In this document: one piece after another, positions 1-5,296 of the stretch
How positions within the stretch are numbered: position 1 is the first letter of the stretch
Layout: the number at the start of each line of letters is the position of its first letter
Assembly: GCA_031270565.1 (NCBI GenBank)
Contig: JAISXJ010000122.1
Location: forward strand, 1 to 6,563
Direction: 5' to 3'
Length of the DNA stretch: 6,563 nucleotides
Source of the DNA: Prevotellaceae bacterium
GTDB lineage: Bacteria; Bacteroidota; Bacteroidia; Bacteroidales; Paludibacteraceae
Made by a program: the position numbers and the translations under genes
Notes under the pieces: model-generated
What the model was told of the DNA's origin: nothing
The model's input: the letters and a program-made list of their open reading frames with translations, nothing else
Databases searched by the model: none

Positions 1-72
1 CCCGCATTCAGCTTAACTCCTTGTATTCAAGGGCTTATCATTTATTAAAGACTTTTCGATTTACGCTTAACA

Positions 73-91
73 ACGCGAAGTCTTTTTGCGT
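73..91 (+). other. Hairpin with TCT triloop in leader repeat A
   Basis: ACGCGAAG (73-80) pairs with TTTTGCGT (84-91) around loop TCT. All eight pairs form on the + strand RNA, two of them as G-U wobbles (77-87 and 80-84). In copy B (5168-5186) the same two positions become A-U and G-C, giving a perfect stem with the same loop. Pairing is therefore kept although the sequence differs. Confidence 0.6.
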
Positions 92-112
92 TTCCTTGCC
101 ATATACATCTGT

Positions 113-150
113 AACGGCAATCTTCCGGAATTTTCGGAGGCGTTGCCGTT
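113..150 (+). other. Two-tier hairpin at end of leader repeat A
   Basis: AACGGCAA (113-120) is the perfect reverse complement of TTGCCGTT (143-150). Inside it, CTTCCG (122-127) pairs with CGGAGG (135-140) with one G-U pair. The equivalent in copy B (5208-5245) keeps the outer stem with one mismatch and re-forms the inner stem one base out of register. No T-run follows, so a classic intrinsic terminator is unlikely. It may be a structured leader element or part of a REP-like repeat. Confidence 0.6.
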
Positions 151-166
151 GTTCTTTATTGCATCC

Positions 167-268
167 ACTGCTCCTCGTCTCTGACGAGGAGTCAGTTGGT
201 CGGTCGTTTTTAACGACCTGTCTCGTTACAAACGAGATTACCATTTACCCCTCGTTGCAAACGAGGGG
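167..268 (+). repeat. Array of four perfect triloop hairpins
   Basis: Four consecutive perfect palindromes each have a 3-nt loop: 171-191 (9-bp stem, loop TCT, extendable to 167-196 with one bulge), 202-218 (7 bp, TTT), 221-237 (7 bp, ACA) and 248-268 (9 bp, GCA). Their cores are related (CTCGTC, TCGTT, CTCGTT, CTCGTT on the left arms), while outer bases differ with matching changes on the other arm. Spacers are 10, 2 and 10 nt. No T-runs follow. The array is absent from the leader of the second secreted-protein gene. It may be a cluster of REP-like palindromes or an RNA-level regulatory array. Confidence 0.8.
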
Positions 269-306
269 GAGAAAACAATCAGTTTCAATATCAATGGTTA
301 ATGCCT

Positions 307-364
307 TTGTGCTCTTTGTGAAAAAATCTCCCGCTTTGGCGGGACAAGTCTTGTGCTCTTTGTG
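307..364 (+). repeat. 14-bp direct repeat TTGTGCTCTTTGTG flanking a small hairpin
   Basis: TTGTGCTCTTTGTG occurs at 307-320 and 351-364, starting 44 bp apart. Between them TCCCGC (329-334) and GCGGGA (339-344) form a perfect 6-bp stem around loop TTTG. The second copy is also the left arm of the palindrome at 350-393, so the first copy could compete for the same right arm. Confidence 0.75.
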
Positions 365-393
365 GTTTAATATTTTTACCACAAAGACACAAG
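350..393 (+). repeat. Long near-perfect palindrome (16 bp, one bulge)
   Basis: The left arm at 350-366 (CTTGTGCTCTTTGTGGT) pairs with the right arm at 378-393 (ACCACAAAGACACAAG), with C356 unpaired and an 11-nt AT-rich loop. CTTTGTGG/CCACAAAG palindromes are, from memory, common intergenic elements in Bacteroidetes genomes. It lies 89 bp before the FISUMP start codon. It lacks a T-run after the stem, so a terminator role is not supported. Confidence 0.75.
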
Positions 394-420
394 GAATACG
401 CAAAGAACGCAAAAAGACGC
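380..420 (+). repeat. Phased CRCARA units upstream of FISUMP gene
   Basis: Units of the form C-[AG]-C-A-[AG]-A start at 380, 388, 399 and 408, with a partial CGC at 418. Spacing is 8-11 bp. The array ends 61 bp before the ATG at 482. A similar array (CACAGA) lies at the same distance before the second secreted-protein gene, at 5259-5295. Confidence 0.5.
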
Positions 421-481
421 TATTACAATTGACTTTTTATATTTCAACTATATCTATCAATTAATTTAAAATGTGTTTTTT

Positions 482-1885
482 ATGAAAACTAATCAATTTT
501 TTTTCGCTGCACTCATAGCAGCATTTTTGAGCGGCGCATCCTTTTCTGCAGCGCAGGTAACAATGGGTGGCAGTGTAGAACCTACAAAAGGCGCTATTCT
601 GGATTTGAATAGTACCACCAAAGGCGGGCTACTGCTCTCGAATGTAGAGCTGACAGCATTGAACGACATCCCCACTTCTTTCCCCAACGCGAGCGCTATT
701 TCCAATCCTCAGTTGTTGGCGGGGATGATTGTCTGGAACACCAACGATTACCTTGCGCCTAACGGAGACGGTCTCTATCTCTGGGACGGTAACAAATGGA
801 ATTATACGGGTGGTAGCGATGGACTGGCTATTCTGCTTCCAGTTCCGCTTCCTGCCGTTACCATTTCTGCTCCTTCGTGCTTGTCTGCTGACTTTGCCGT
901 TACTTTTTCGCAATATAATCTTGGCGCGGATACTACCAAGTTTAATTCTGGTGCATATGCCGCTCTCAGTCCGGCAAAACGACAGATTAGATATCTTGCT
1001 GACTGCACCCATGCCGATGCTGTTAATGTTTGGGGCGACCTCTACCAGTGGGGACGTGTGGCTGACGGACACGAAAAACGTACCAGCGAAAACTTTCCGA
1101 CTAATGACAACAGTACGCAAAACGGCGCTATTTCTGATGTAGATGATAATGGTCAGCCAAGTGCTGCCAGCGGAGCTGTTGGCAAATTTATAAAACATAA
1201 TTCCGATCCTCGCGATTGGCGCACTCCAAAAAAGGATGACCTTTTGGGTAACGGTCAGTTAGTTAATTATGACTTTGGTTCTGCTGATGGTGGTGCTGTG
1301 CCGGATGGTTTGGGAGGATTTTATCAAAAACCGGTTAAAACCGTCAATGACCCCTGCCCTTTCGGCTGGCGTATTCCTACTCAAGACGAATGGGAACGGC
1401 TTGGTAATTACGACTGTAAGCCGAATACTACCGGCGGCAACATAACTACTATACCTCTTACCGGTCAGACTACTACTACTCGCGGTACTGGCAATGAATT
1501 GACATGGATATCTGTCGAGGATGGTAAAGTAAGTACTAATTGGAGTGGCAGTGATTGGCGGTGGGGCGGTCAAGCTCTATATAAAGCATCTGACTGGACT
1601 GCTGCTACTACAGAAGTCAGCGGCTATTTTTATAACGTAAATTGGTCTTCTACCGATAAAAAACTTTACGATGCTGCTGCCCCCGAGCCTCTCCTCTTCC
1701 TTCCTGCCGCCGGGTTCCGCCTTAATGGATCTGGTTCGTTTTCCTCGTACGGCCTATACGGGTACTACTGGTGTAGTACAGTTACAGGAAACAACAGTGT
1801 TTTCATGCAGTTCTACAACAACGCGTATTTTGGTACGAGCCTTTATCGTGCGTACGGCTGTAGCGTGCGGTGCGTAGCAGAATAA
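482..1885 (+). CDS. Secreted FISUMP-domain protein (Fibrobacter succinogenes major paralogous domain)
   Basis: This 467-residue protein is predicted to be exported and possibly surface-associated; its biochemical role is unknown. Residues 1-24 are a signal peptide (MK, hydrophobic core, SAA then Q25). No lipobox cysteine is seen. Residues 25 to about 115 form a module shared with the protein at 5350 (ILDLNSTTKGG, IVWNTN, LYLWDGNKW). From about residue 184 the FISUMP hallmarks appear in order: WGDLYQWGR (184-192), DWRTPKK, DPCPFGWRIPT (290-300), LPAAGFRL (407-414), GYYWCST (427-433) and the terminal RAYGCSVRCV (456-465). ATG 482 is preferred over the in-frame GTG at 473 because it gives MKTN, parallel to MKSN in the paralogue, and the same signal length. 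There is no Shine-Dalgarno sequence; AATTTAAA lies 11 nt upstream. The tyrosine- and asparagine-rich C-terminus resembles retroelement-diversified targets. Family assignment is confident; function is not known. Confidence 0.92.
   Translation: MKTNQFFFAALIAAFLSGASFSAAQVTMGGSVEPTKGAILDLNSTTKGGLLLSNVELTALNDIPTSFPNASAISNPQLLAGMIVWNTNDYLAPNGDGLYLWDGNKWNYTGGSDGLAILLPVPLPAVTISAPSCLSADFAVTFSQYNLGADTTKFNSGAYAALSPAKRQIRYLADCTHADAVNVWGDLYQWGRVADGHEKRTSENFPTNDNSTQNGAISDVDDNGQPSAASGAVGKFIKHNSDPRDWRTPKKDDLLGNGQLVNYDFGSADGGAVPDGLGGFYQKPVKTVNDPCPFGWRIPTQDEWERLGNYDCKPNTTGGNITTIPLTGQTTTTRGTGNELTWISVEDGKVSTNWSGSDWRWGGQALYKASDWTAATTEVSGYFYNVNWSSTDKKLYDAAAPEPLLFLPAAGFRLNGSGSFSSYGLYGYYWCSTVTGNNSVFMQFYNNAYFGTSLYRAYGCSVRCVAE
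1736..1882 (+). other. Candidate variable C-terminal region of FISUMP protein
   Basis: Codons for residues 419-467 are dense in Tyr, Ser, Asn and Phe, and many have the form NNC or NNT: for example TAC at 423, 426, 428, 429, 445 and 458, and AAC at 437, 438, 446 and 447. Family members usually end RANGFSVRCV; here the ending is RAYGCSVRCV, where N to Y is explained by a single A to T change (AAC to TAC). This pattern fits, but does not prove, a variable repeat of a diversity-generating retroelement. No template repeat or reverse transcriptase lies in the window. Confidence 0.3.
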
Positions 1886-1927
1886 TGGCAGTCCCGACAA
1901 AAGAATCACCGTTACTGTTCAGAGGAT

Positions 1928-1964
1928 AAAAAACAAGTAAGGCTGCCCGACGGGCAGCCTTACT
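1928..1964 (-). terminator. Intrinsic terminator of rpsA, probably shared with the convergent gene
   Basis: The arms at 1936-1948 and 1952-1964 form a perfect 13-bp GC-rich stem (AGTAAGGCTGCCC and its complement) around a 3-nt loop. On the minus strand the stem is followed by TG and six T (1933-1928), the classic intrinsic terminator layout for rpsA, whose stop codon is at 1993-1995. On the plus strand the stem follows the FISUMP stop by 50 bp but has only GTTTGC after it, so termination in that direction is probably weaker. Confidence 0.88.
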
Positions 1965-1969
1965 GTTTG

Positions 1970-1985
1970 CATTGTTGAAACAATG
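1970..1985. repeat. Small palindrome just after the rpsA stop
   Basis: CATTGTT (1970-1976) and AACAATG (1979-1985) are perfect reverse complements with two bases between them; as RNA they would give about 6 bp with a TGAA-type loop. The element lies between the rpsA stop and the terminator. It may add 3'-end stability to the rpsA mRNA, but could be incidental. Confidence 0.45.
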
Positions 1986-1992
1986 TACTGTG

Positions 1993-4107
1993 TTATGCTT
2001 CGGTTGTGTTATCCGAAACATCCGTTTTTTTTCTGGCAGAGGTTTTTTTGGCAGGTTTTTGGGCTTCCTCAATGGGATTTGCCGCTTCTGCCGTTTCATC
2101 CGCTACGGGTTCTTCCACCTTTGCAACTTTTTTAGCTTTTGCAGCCTTTTCAGGCTTCTCCTCTTTTACAGGAGTTTCCACCGTTTCTGTCGTTTCAACG
2201 ACCTCAACAGATGCTTCTACCTTGGCAGGTTTCGCTATTTTCGCAGTTTTCTTTCTTTTTTCTTCTGCAATTAACTTTTGAGCTGCCGTAGCCACCATTT
2301 GATCTTTCAACTCCGAAAGCGCCTCAATGTCGCCTAACGTGGTTTTTTCTAAAACCAGTTGATCGTCTTTTTTGATGTTCCTTTTCTTTTTCTCGTGCGG
2401 TTTTTCCACCACAGATTCGCCTGATGCGGCTTTCTGTTCGGCTTCGTGAATACGACTGTGCGAGAGAATAATACGTCTGGAATCTTTATTAAATTCAATC
2501 ACCTTGAACGGCAATTTTTCTTCTGCTTTGGCAGGCGTACCATCTACCTTAACCAAATGTTTGGGGGTAACAAAACCCTCCACACCGTAAGGAAGCGCTA
2601 CAACCGCGCCTTTGTCAAGCAATTCTACGATAGTGCCTTCGTGAATACTGTTGACAGTGAAGATTGTTTCAAACACATCCCACGGGTTTTCTTCCAGTTG
2701 TTTGTGTCCAAGACTTAAACGGCGGTTATCCTTATCAATATCCAGTACAACCACCTCTATTTCGGAACCTATCTGTGTAAACTCCGACGGGTGTTTTATC
2801 TTTTTTGTCCAACTCAAATCCGAAATATGGATTAGTCCATCAATTCCTTCTTCGATTTCAACAAACACACCAAAACTTGTAAAGTTACGCACTTTAGCAA
2901 AATGTCTGCTTCCAACAGCGTATTTTGAGGTAATATCCTGCCATGGATCGACTTTTAACTGTTTAATGCCTAATGACATTTTACGGTCTTCACGGTCTAA
3001 TGTCAGGATAACTGTTTCAACCTCGTCGCCCACTTTGAGGAAATCCTGTGCGCTGCGAAGATGTTGACTCCAACTCATCTCAGAGACGTGAACCAACCCT
3101 TCTACACCGGGCAACACTTCAACAAATGCGCCATAATCAGCCATAACAACCACTTTCCCTTTCAGCTTGTCACCCACTTTGATGTTTGCGTCAAGTGCAT
3201 CCCACGGATGCGGTGTGAGTTGTTTGAGACCAAGAGCAATGCGTTTCTTTTCGTTATCAAAATCAAGAATAACAACATTCATTTGCTGATCCAAAGTAAC
3301 GACCTCTTCGGGACGGCTAACGCGACCCCAACTCAAGTCAGTGATATGAATCAAGCCATCAACACCACCAAGGTCAACAAATACGCCGTAGGAGGTGATA
3401 TTTTTAACCACACCTTCCAGCACCTGACCTTTTTCCAGTTTTGAGATAATCTCTTTTCGTTGTTGTTCCAGTTCGGCTTCAATGAGCGCCTTGTGCGATA
3501 CAACGACGTTTTTATACTCATTATTAACTTTCACAACTTTAAATTCCATCGTTTTATCAACGAACAAATCGTAGTCGCGAATAGGTTTCACATCAATTTG
3601 AGAGCCGGGCAAAAAGGCTTCAATGCCAAAAATCTCAACAATCATACCGCCTTTGGTACGGCATTTAATGTATCCCTGAACAACTTCTTCAGTTTCAAGA
3701 GCCTGCGTTACACGTTCCCACGCGCGGGCAGTGCGAGCGGCTTTGTGCGAGAGGATTAACTGCCCTTTTTTGTCCTCTTGATTTTCAATAAATACCTCTA
3801 TGGTATCACCTACTTTGAGGTCGGAATTGTAGCGAAACTCTGACATCGGAATAACGCCATCGGATTTAAAGCCGATGTTAATCACCACTTCGCGTTTGTT
3901 AATCGAAATGATTGTGCCGTTCACGATCTCTTTGTCTCGAATTTGACTAAGCGTGTCATCGTATTGAGCAGTGATTGCCGCTTTGGTTTCCTGCGAAACA
4001 ACATCACCCTTTTCGTACGCATCCCAATCAAATTCGTTAGTAACAACCGGAATTACAGGCGGATTCTCCTGTACGATTTCTTCAATCTGCGGATTGAATT
4101 CTTCCAT
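1993..4107 (-). CDS. rpsA: 30S ribosomal protein S1
   Basis: This 704-residue protein of the small ribosomal subunit binds mRNA and helps load leader sequences lacking strong Shine-Dalgarno sites. Six S1/OB repeats are visible at about 60-121, 140-206, 226-295, 312-382, 398-468 and 486-551. Repeats 3-5 are the most canonical (SYGVFVDLGGVDGLIHITDLSW-like, ending LGLKQL, LGIKQL and LGHKQL). After repeat 6 comes LGDIEALSELKDQ (591-603), a motif also found in other Bacteroidetes S1 proteins. It is followed by a low-complexity Lys/Ala/Glu/Thr-rich tail to residue 704. From memory most Bacteroidetes S1 proteins are nearer 590-650 residues, so this tail is long. The ATG at 4107 is preceded by seven A residues and no Shine-Dalgarno sequence. 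It lies 78 bp downstream of efp, has its own promoter, and ends in a strong terminator. Confidence 0.97.
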   Translation of the reverse strand: MEEFNPQIEEIVQENPPVIPVVTNEFDWDAYEKGDVVSQETKAAITAQYDDTLSQIRDKEIVNGTIISINKREVVINIGFKSDGVIPMSEFRYNSDLKVGDTIEVFIENQEDKKGQLILSHKAARTARAWERVTQALETEEVVQGYIKCRTKGGMIVEIFGIEAFLPGSQIDVKPIRDYDLFVDKTMEFKVVKVNNEYKNVVVSHKALIEAELEQQRKEIISKLEKGQVLEGVVKNITSYGVFVDLGGVDGLIHITDLSWGRVSRPEEVVTLDQQMNVVILDFDNEKKRIALGLKQLTPHPWDALDANIKVGDKLKGKVVVMADYGAFVEVLPGVEGLVHVSEMSWSQHLRSAQDFLKVGDEVETVILTLDREDRKMSLGIKQLKVDPWQDITSKYAVGSRHFAKVRNFTSFGVFVEIEEGIDGLIHISDLSWTKKIKHPSEFTQIGSEIEVVVLDIDKDNRRLSLGHKQLEENPWDVFETIFTVNSIHEGTIVELLDKGAVVALPYGVEGFVTPKHLVKVDGTPAKAEEKLPFKVIEFNKDSRRIILSHSRIHEAEQKAASGESVVEKPHEKKKRNIKKDDQLVLEKTTLGDIEALSELKDQMVATAAQKLIAEEKRKKTAKIAKPAKVEASVEVVETTETVETPVKEEKPEKAAKAKKVAKVEEPVADETAEAANPIEEAQKPAKKTSARKKTDVSDNTTEA

Positions 4108-4153
4108 TTTTTTTCTTTTAAAGGTTAGACAATATGTTTAATAAACTCCGCGA

Positions 4154-4161
4154 CAAAGGTA
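4154..4161 (-). promoter_or_regulatory. rpsA promoter -7 box (TACCTTTG)
   Basis: The minus strand reads TACCTTTG, matching the Bacteroidetes -7 consensus TAnnTTTG. It is preceded by an A8 tract and would start transcription roughly 40 nt before the rpsA ATG. The same sequence and A-tract arrangement occurs before efp. No convincing -33 TTTG was found. It lies inside the efp-rpsA gap, which has no terminator, so read-through from efp is also likely. Confidence 0.7.
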
Positions 4162-4185
4162 TACTTTTTTTTGCGAAATATTAAA

Positions 4186-4752
4186 TCACGCTTTGGCACG
4201 CTCTACATAAGAGCCGTCGCGGGTATCAATTTTGATTTTCTCGCCGGTGGAAATAAACAGCGGCACACGCACTGTAGCGCCATTTTCGACGGTTGCCGGT
4301 TTGAGAGTGTTGGTAGCGGTGTCGCCCTTGATGCCCGGCTCCGTATAGGTTATCTCCATAATGACATGGGTAGGCATATCGGCATAGAGAGCGGTCTCTG
4401 AGCCTGCGTGTATGACCACTTCAAGCGTGTCGCCCTCCTTCATAAATTCAGCGCCGTTAATCACCGTTTCCGGAATGGAAATTTGCTCAAACGTTTCGCT
4501 ATTCATCAGATTACAACCCATCTCGTCCTTGTAAAGAAACTGATAGGCTCTGCGTTCAATGCGTACCTCCTCGACCTTTACACCGGACGACCACGTTTTA
4601 TCAATCACGCGCCCCGTTGTAACATTTTTGAGCTTTGTCCGAACAAAAGCCGGACCTTTACCCGGCTTTACATGTAGAAATTCCACGATAAAATAGTATT
4701 GTCCATCAATATCAAGACACATACCGTTCTTAAAATCAGCAGTTGTTGCCAT
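4186..4752 (-). CDS. efp: Translation elongation factor P
   Basis: This 188-residue cytoplasmic factor relieves ribosome stalling at proline runs by promoting peptide-bond formation. Its length is usual for the family. The N-terminal KOW-like domain carries the loop KPGKGPAF, with Lys32 at the tip, where bacterial EF-P proteins are commonly modified. The central OB domain runs from about 66 to 127. The C-terminal OB domain contains the EF-P signature from K151 to G170 (KPATVENG, VPLFISTG). The ATG at 4752 gives MATTADFKNG, the expected N-terminus. The upstream region is AT-rich without a Shine-Dalgarno sequence, and a TACCTTTG box lies 39-46 nt upstream. rpsA follows 78 bp downstream on the same strand with no terminator between them, so partial co-transcription is likely. 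No modification enzyme gene is in the window. Confidence 0.97.
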   Translation of the reverse strand: MATTADFKNGMCLDIDGQYYFIVEFLHVKPGKGPAFVRTKLKNVTTGRVIDKTWSSGVKVEEVRIERRAYQFLYKDEMGCNLMNSETFEQISIPETVINGAEFMKEGDTLEVVIHAGSETALYADMPTHVIMEITYTEPGIKGDTATNTLKPATVENGATVRVPLFISTGEKIKIDTRDGSYVERAKA

Positions 4753-4790
4753 AGTATAAACAGTTGAAAATAAATCTTTTTTTGAGAGCG

Positions 4791-4798
4791 CAAAGGTA
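4791..4798 (-). promoter_or_regulatory. efp promoter -7 box (TACCTTTG)
   Basis: The minus strand reads TACCTTTG, identical to the rpsA box and matching TAnnTTTG. It is preceded by an A8 tract. The expected start point lies about 32 nt before the efp ATG at 4752. No clear -33 TTTG is visible upstream, where the DNA is AT-rich repeat. Confidence 0.7.
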
Positions 4799-4810
4799 CA
4801 CCTTTTTTTT

Positions 4811-4955
4811 AGTTTTTAGAGTTTAGAGTGTAGTTTTTTTAGTTTATAGTTAGTAGAGTGTAGTTAGTAGTTGTTAGTGAATAACGAAGAATGAATAACT
4901 AATAACTAATAACTAAACTCTAAAAAAATATTTTTCATTGTTCATTATTCACTAA
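4811..4955. repeat. AT-rich block of interleaved inverted and direct repeats
   Basis: TTTTTAGAGTTTAG (4813-4826) is the perfect reverse complement of 4913-4926. The 25 bases at 4874-4898 match the reverse complement of 4931-4955 at 22 positions. TAGAGTGTAGTT repeats at 4824-4835 and 4854-4865, and AATAACT is tandemly repeated around 4895-4915. The inverted pairs interleave, so the two folds exclude each other. The block fills the divergent gap between the efp promoter and the forward promoter at 4964. Similar AACTAATAACTAA tracts are, from memory, common in Bacteroidetes intergenic DNA. Confidence 0.7.
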
Positions 4956-4963
4956 AAAAGTAT

Positions 4964-4971
4964 TATCTTTG
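4964..4971 (+). promoter_or_regulatory. Forward promoter -7 box (TATCTTTG) for the second secreted-protein gene
   Basis: TATCTTTG matches the Bacteroidetes consensus TAnnTTTG and follows an A6 stretch. A TTG at 4938-4940 could serve as the -33 element, though the 23-nt gap is slightly long. Transcription would begin near 4979, leaving a leader of about 370 nt before the ATG at 5350 that contains the C9 tract, leader repeat B and the CACAGA array. No other gene starts in that interval that can be supported. Confidence 0.6.
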
Positions 4972-5089
4972 CCCCGTTCTTATAAACATCTAAAATCAAC
5001 TCAAAGCGATGCTTACATCTGGGATTCTATATTTACCATTTTTGCAGTTTAGACGGTTTAACCGGCTAAAAGTAAGTTCGTTACAAAAG

Positions 5090-5098
5090 CCCCCCCCC
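5090..5098 (+). repeat. C9 homopolymer tract
   Basis: Nine consecutive C residues abut and overlap the start of leader repeat B. Such a tract is out of place in this AT-rich intergenic DNA and is prone to slippage. It lies in the presumed leader, not in the coding frame, so length change would act on transcript structure or on a 44-codon frame (5009-5143) rather than on the main gene. Copy A begins at the window edge with CCC, so its tract length cannot be read. Confidence 0.8.
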
Positions 5099-5245
5099 GT
5101 ATTCGCCTTAACTCCTTGTGTTCAAGGGTTTATCATTTATTAAAGACTTTTCGATTTACGCTTAACAACGCAAAGTCTCTTTGCGTCTTTTCGCCATATA
5201 CATATATAACGGCAAATTTCCGGAATGGTCTGGAGGGTTGCCGCT
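5096..5245 (+). repeat. Leader repeat, copy B (upstream of second secreted-protein gene)
   Basis: Ungapped match to 1-150 at offset 5095. It carries the same two hairpins: ACGCAAAG (5168-5175) with CTTTGCGT (5179-5186), perfect around loop TCT, and AACGGCAA (5208-5215) with TTGCCGCT (5238-5245), one mismatch, enclosing an inner stem 5217-5224 with 5229-5236. Copy B ends 104 bp before the start codon, whereas copy A ends 331 bp before its start codon; the difference is the hairpin array and palindromes found only in the first leader. Confidence 0.85.
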
Positions 5246-5258
5246 GTCTGTTTTATAA

Positions 5259-5296
5259 CACAGAGTTACACAGAAAACTCACAGAGAGACACAGAG
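5259..5296 (+). repeat. Phased CACAGA array
   Basis: CACAGA starts at 5259, 5269, 5280 and 5290, a spacing of 10, 11 and 10 bp, close to one helical turn. The last unit starts 60 bp before the ATG at 5350. The related CRCARA units at 380-420 sit in the same place before the FISUMP gene. CACAGAG-type repeats are, from memory, frequent between genes in Bacteroidetes and other groups, so a gene-specific role is uncertain. Confidence 0.65.

Larger units (their letters stand above)
1..150 (+). repeat. Leader repeat, copy A (upstream of FISUMP gene)
   Basis: This stretch matches 5096-5245 at a constant offset of 5095 with no gaps. By hand count about 128 of 150 bases agree, with about 107 of 120 in the first part. 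Both copies lie in the same orientation upstream of a secreted-protein gene. The window begins inside the repeat, so its true left end is unknown. It contains two pairing-conserved hairpins (73-91 and 113-150) and an 8-bp inverted pair, AAAGACTT at 47-54 with AAGTCTTT at 78-85. No coding function is evident: copy differences do not favour third codon positions in any open frame examined. It may be a shared 5' leader or a dispersed intergenic repeat. Confidence 0.85.

Noticed and set aside
38..244. A 68-codon minus-strand frame whose last 37 codons are also open in leader repeat B
   Set aside because: The frame is shared because the repeat is shared. Substitutions are mostly nonsynonymous, and the upstream part lies in the hairpin array present in only one leader.
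171..268. A CRISPR-like or tandem-terminator reading of the hairpin array
   Set aside because: Spacers are 2-10 nt, units are 17-21 nt and not identical, and no T-runs follow the stems.
429..457. A sigma70-like promoter (TTGACT with TATCTA) before the FISUMP gene
   Set aside because: Bacteroidetes housekeeping promoters use a different consensus, and no TAnnTTTG box was found nearby; TATATTTC is one base off and lacks a spaced TTTG. The real promoter may lie before the window.
21..464. A 147-codon forward open frame through the first leader
   Set aside because: It crosses the leader repeat, the hairpin array and the palindrome, has no recognisable domain, and its composition follows the repeats. 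Differences between repeat copies show no third-position bias.
629..1198. A 189-codon minus-strand frame inside the FISUMP gene
   Set aside because: It is a shadow of the well-supported forward gene with no domain or start context of its own.
4979..5095. A tRNA or small structured RNA gene after the forward promoter
   Set aside because: No acceptor stem, TTCGA-type loop or anticodon arm could be assembled on either strand; only an unsupported 44-codon frame is present.
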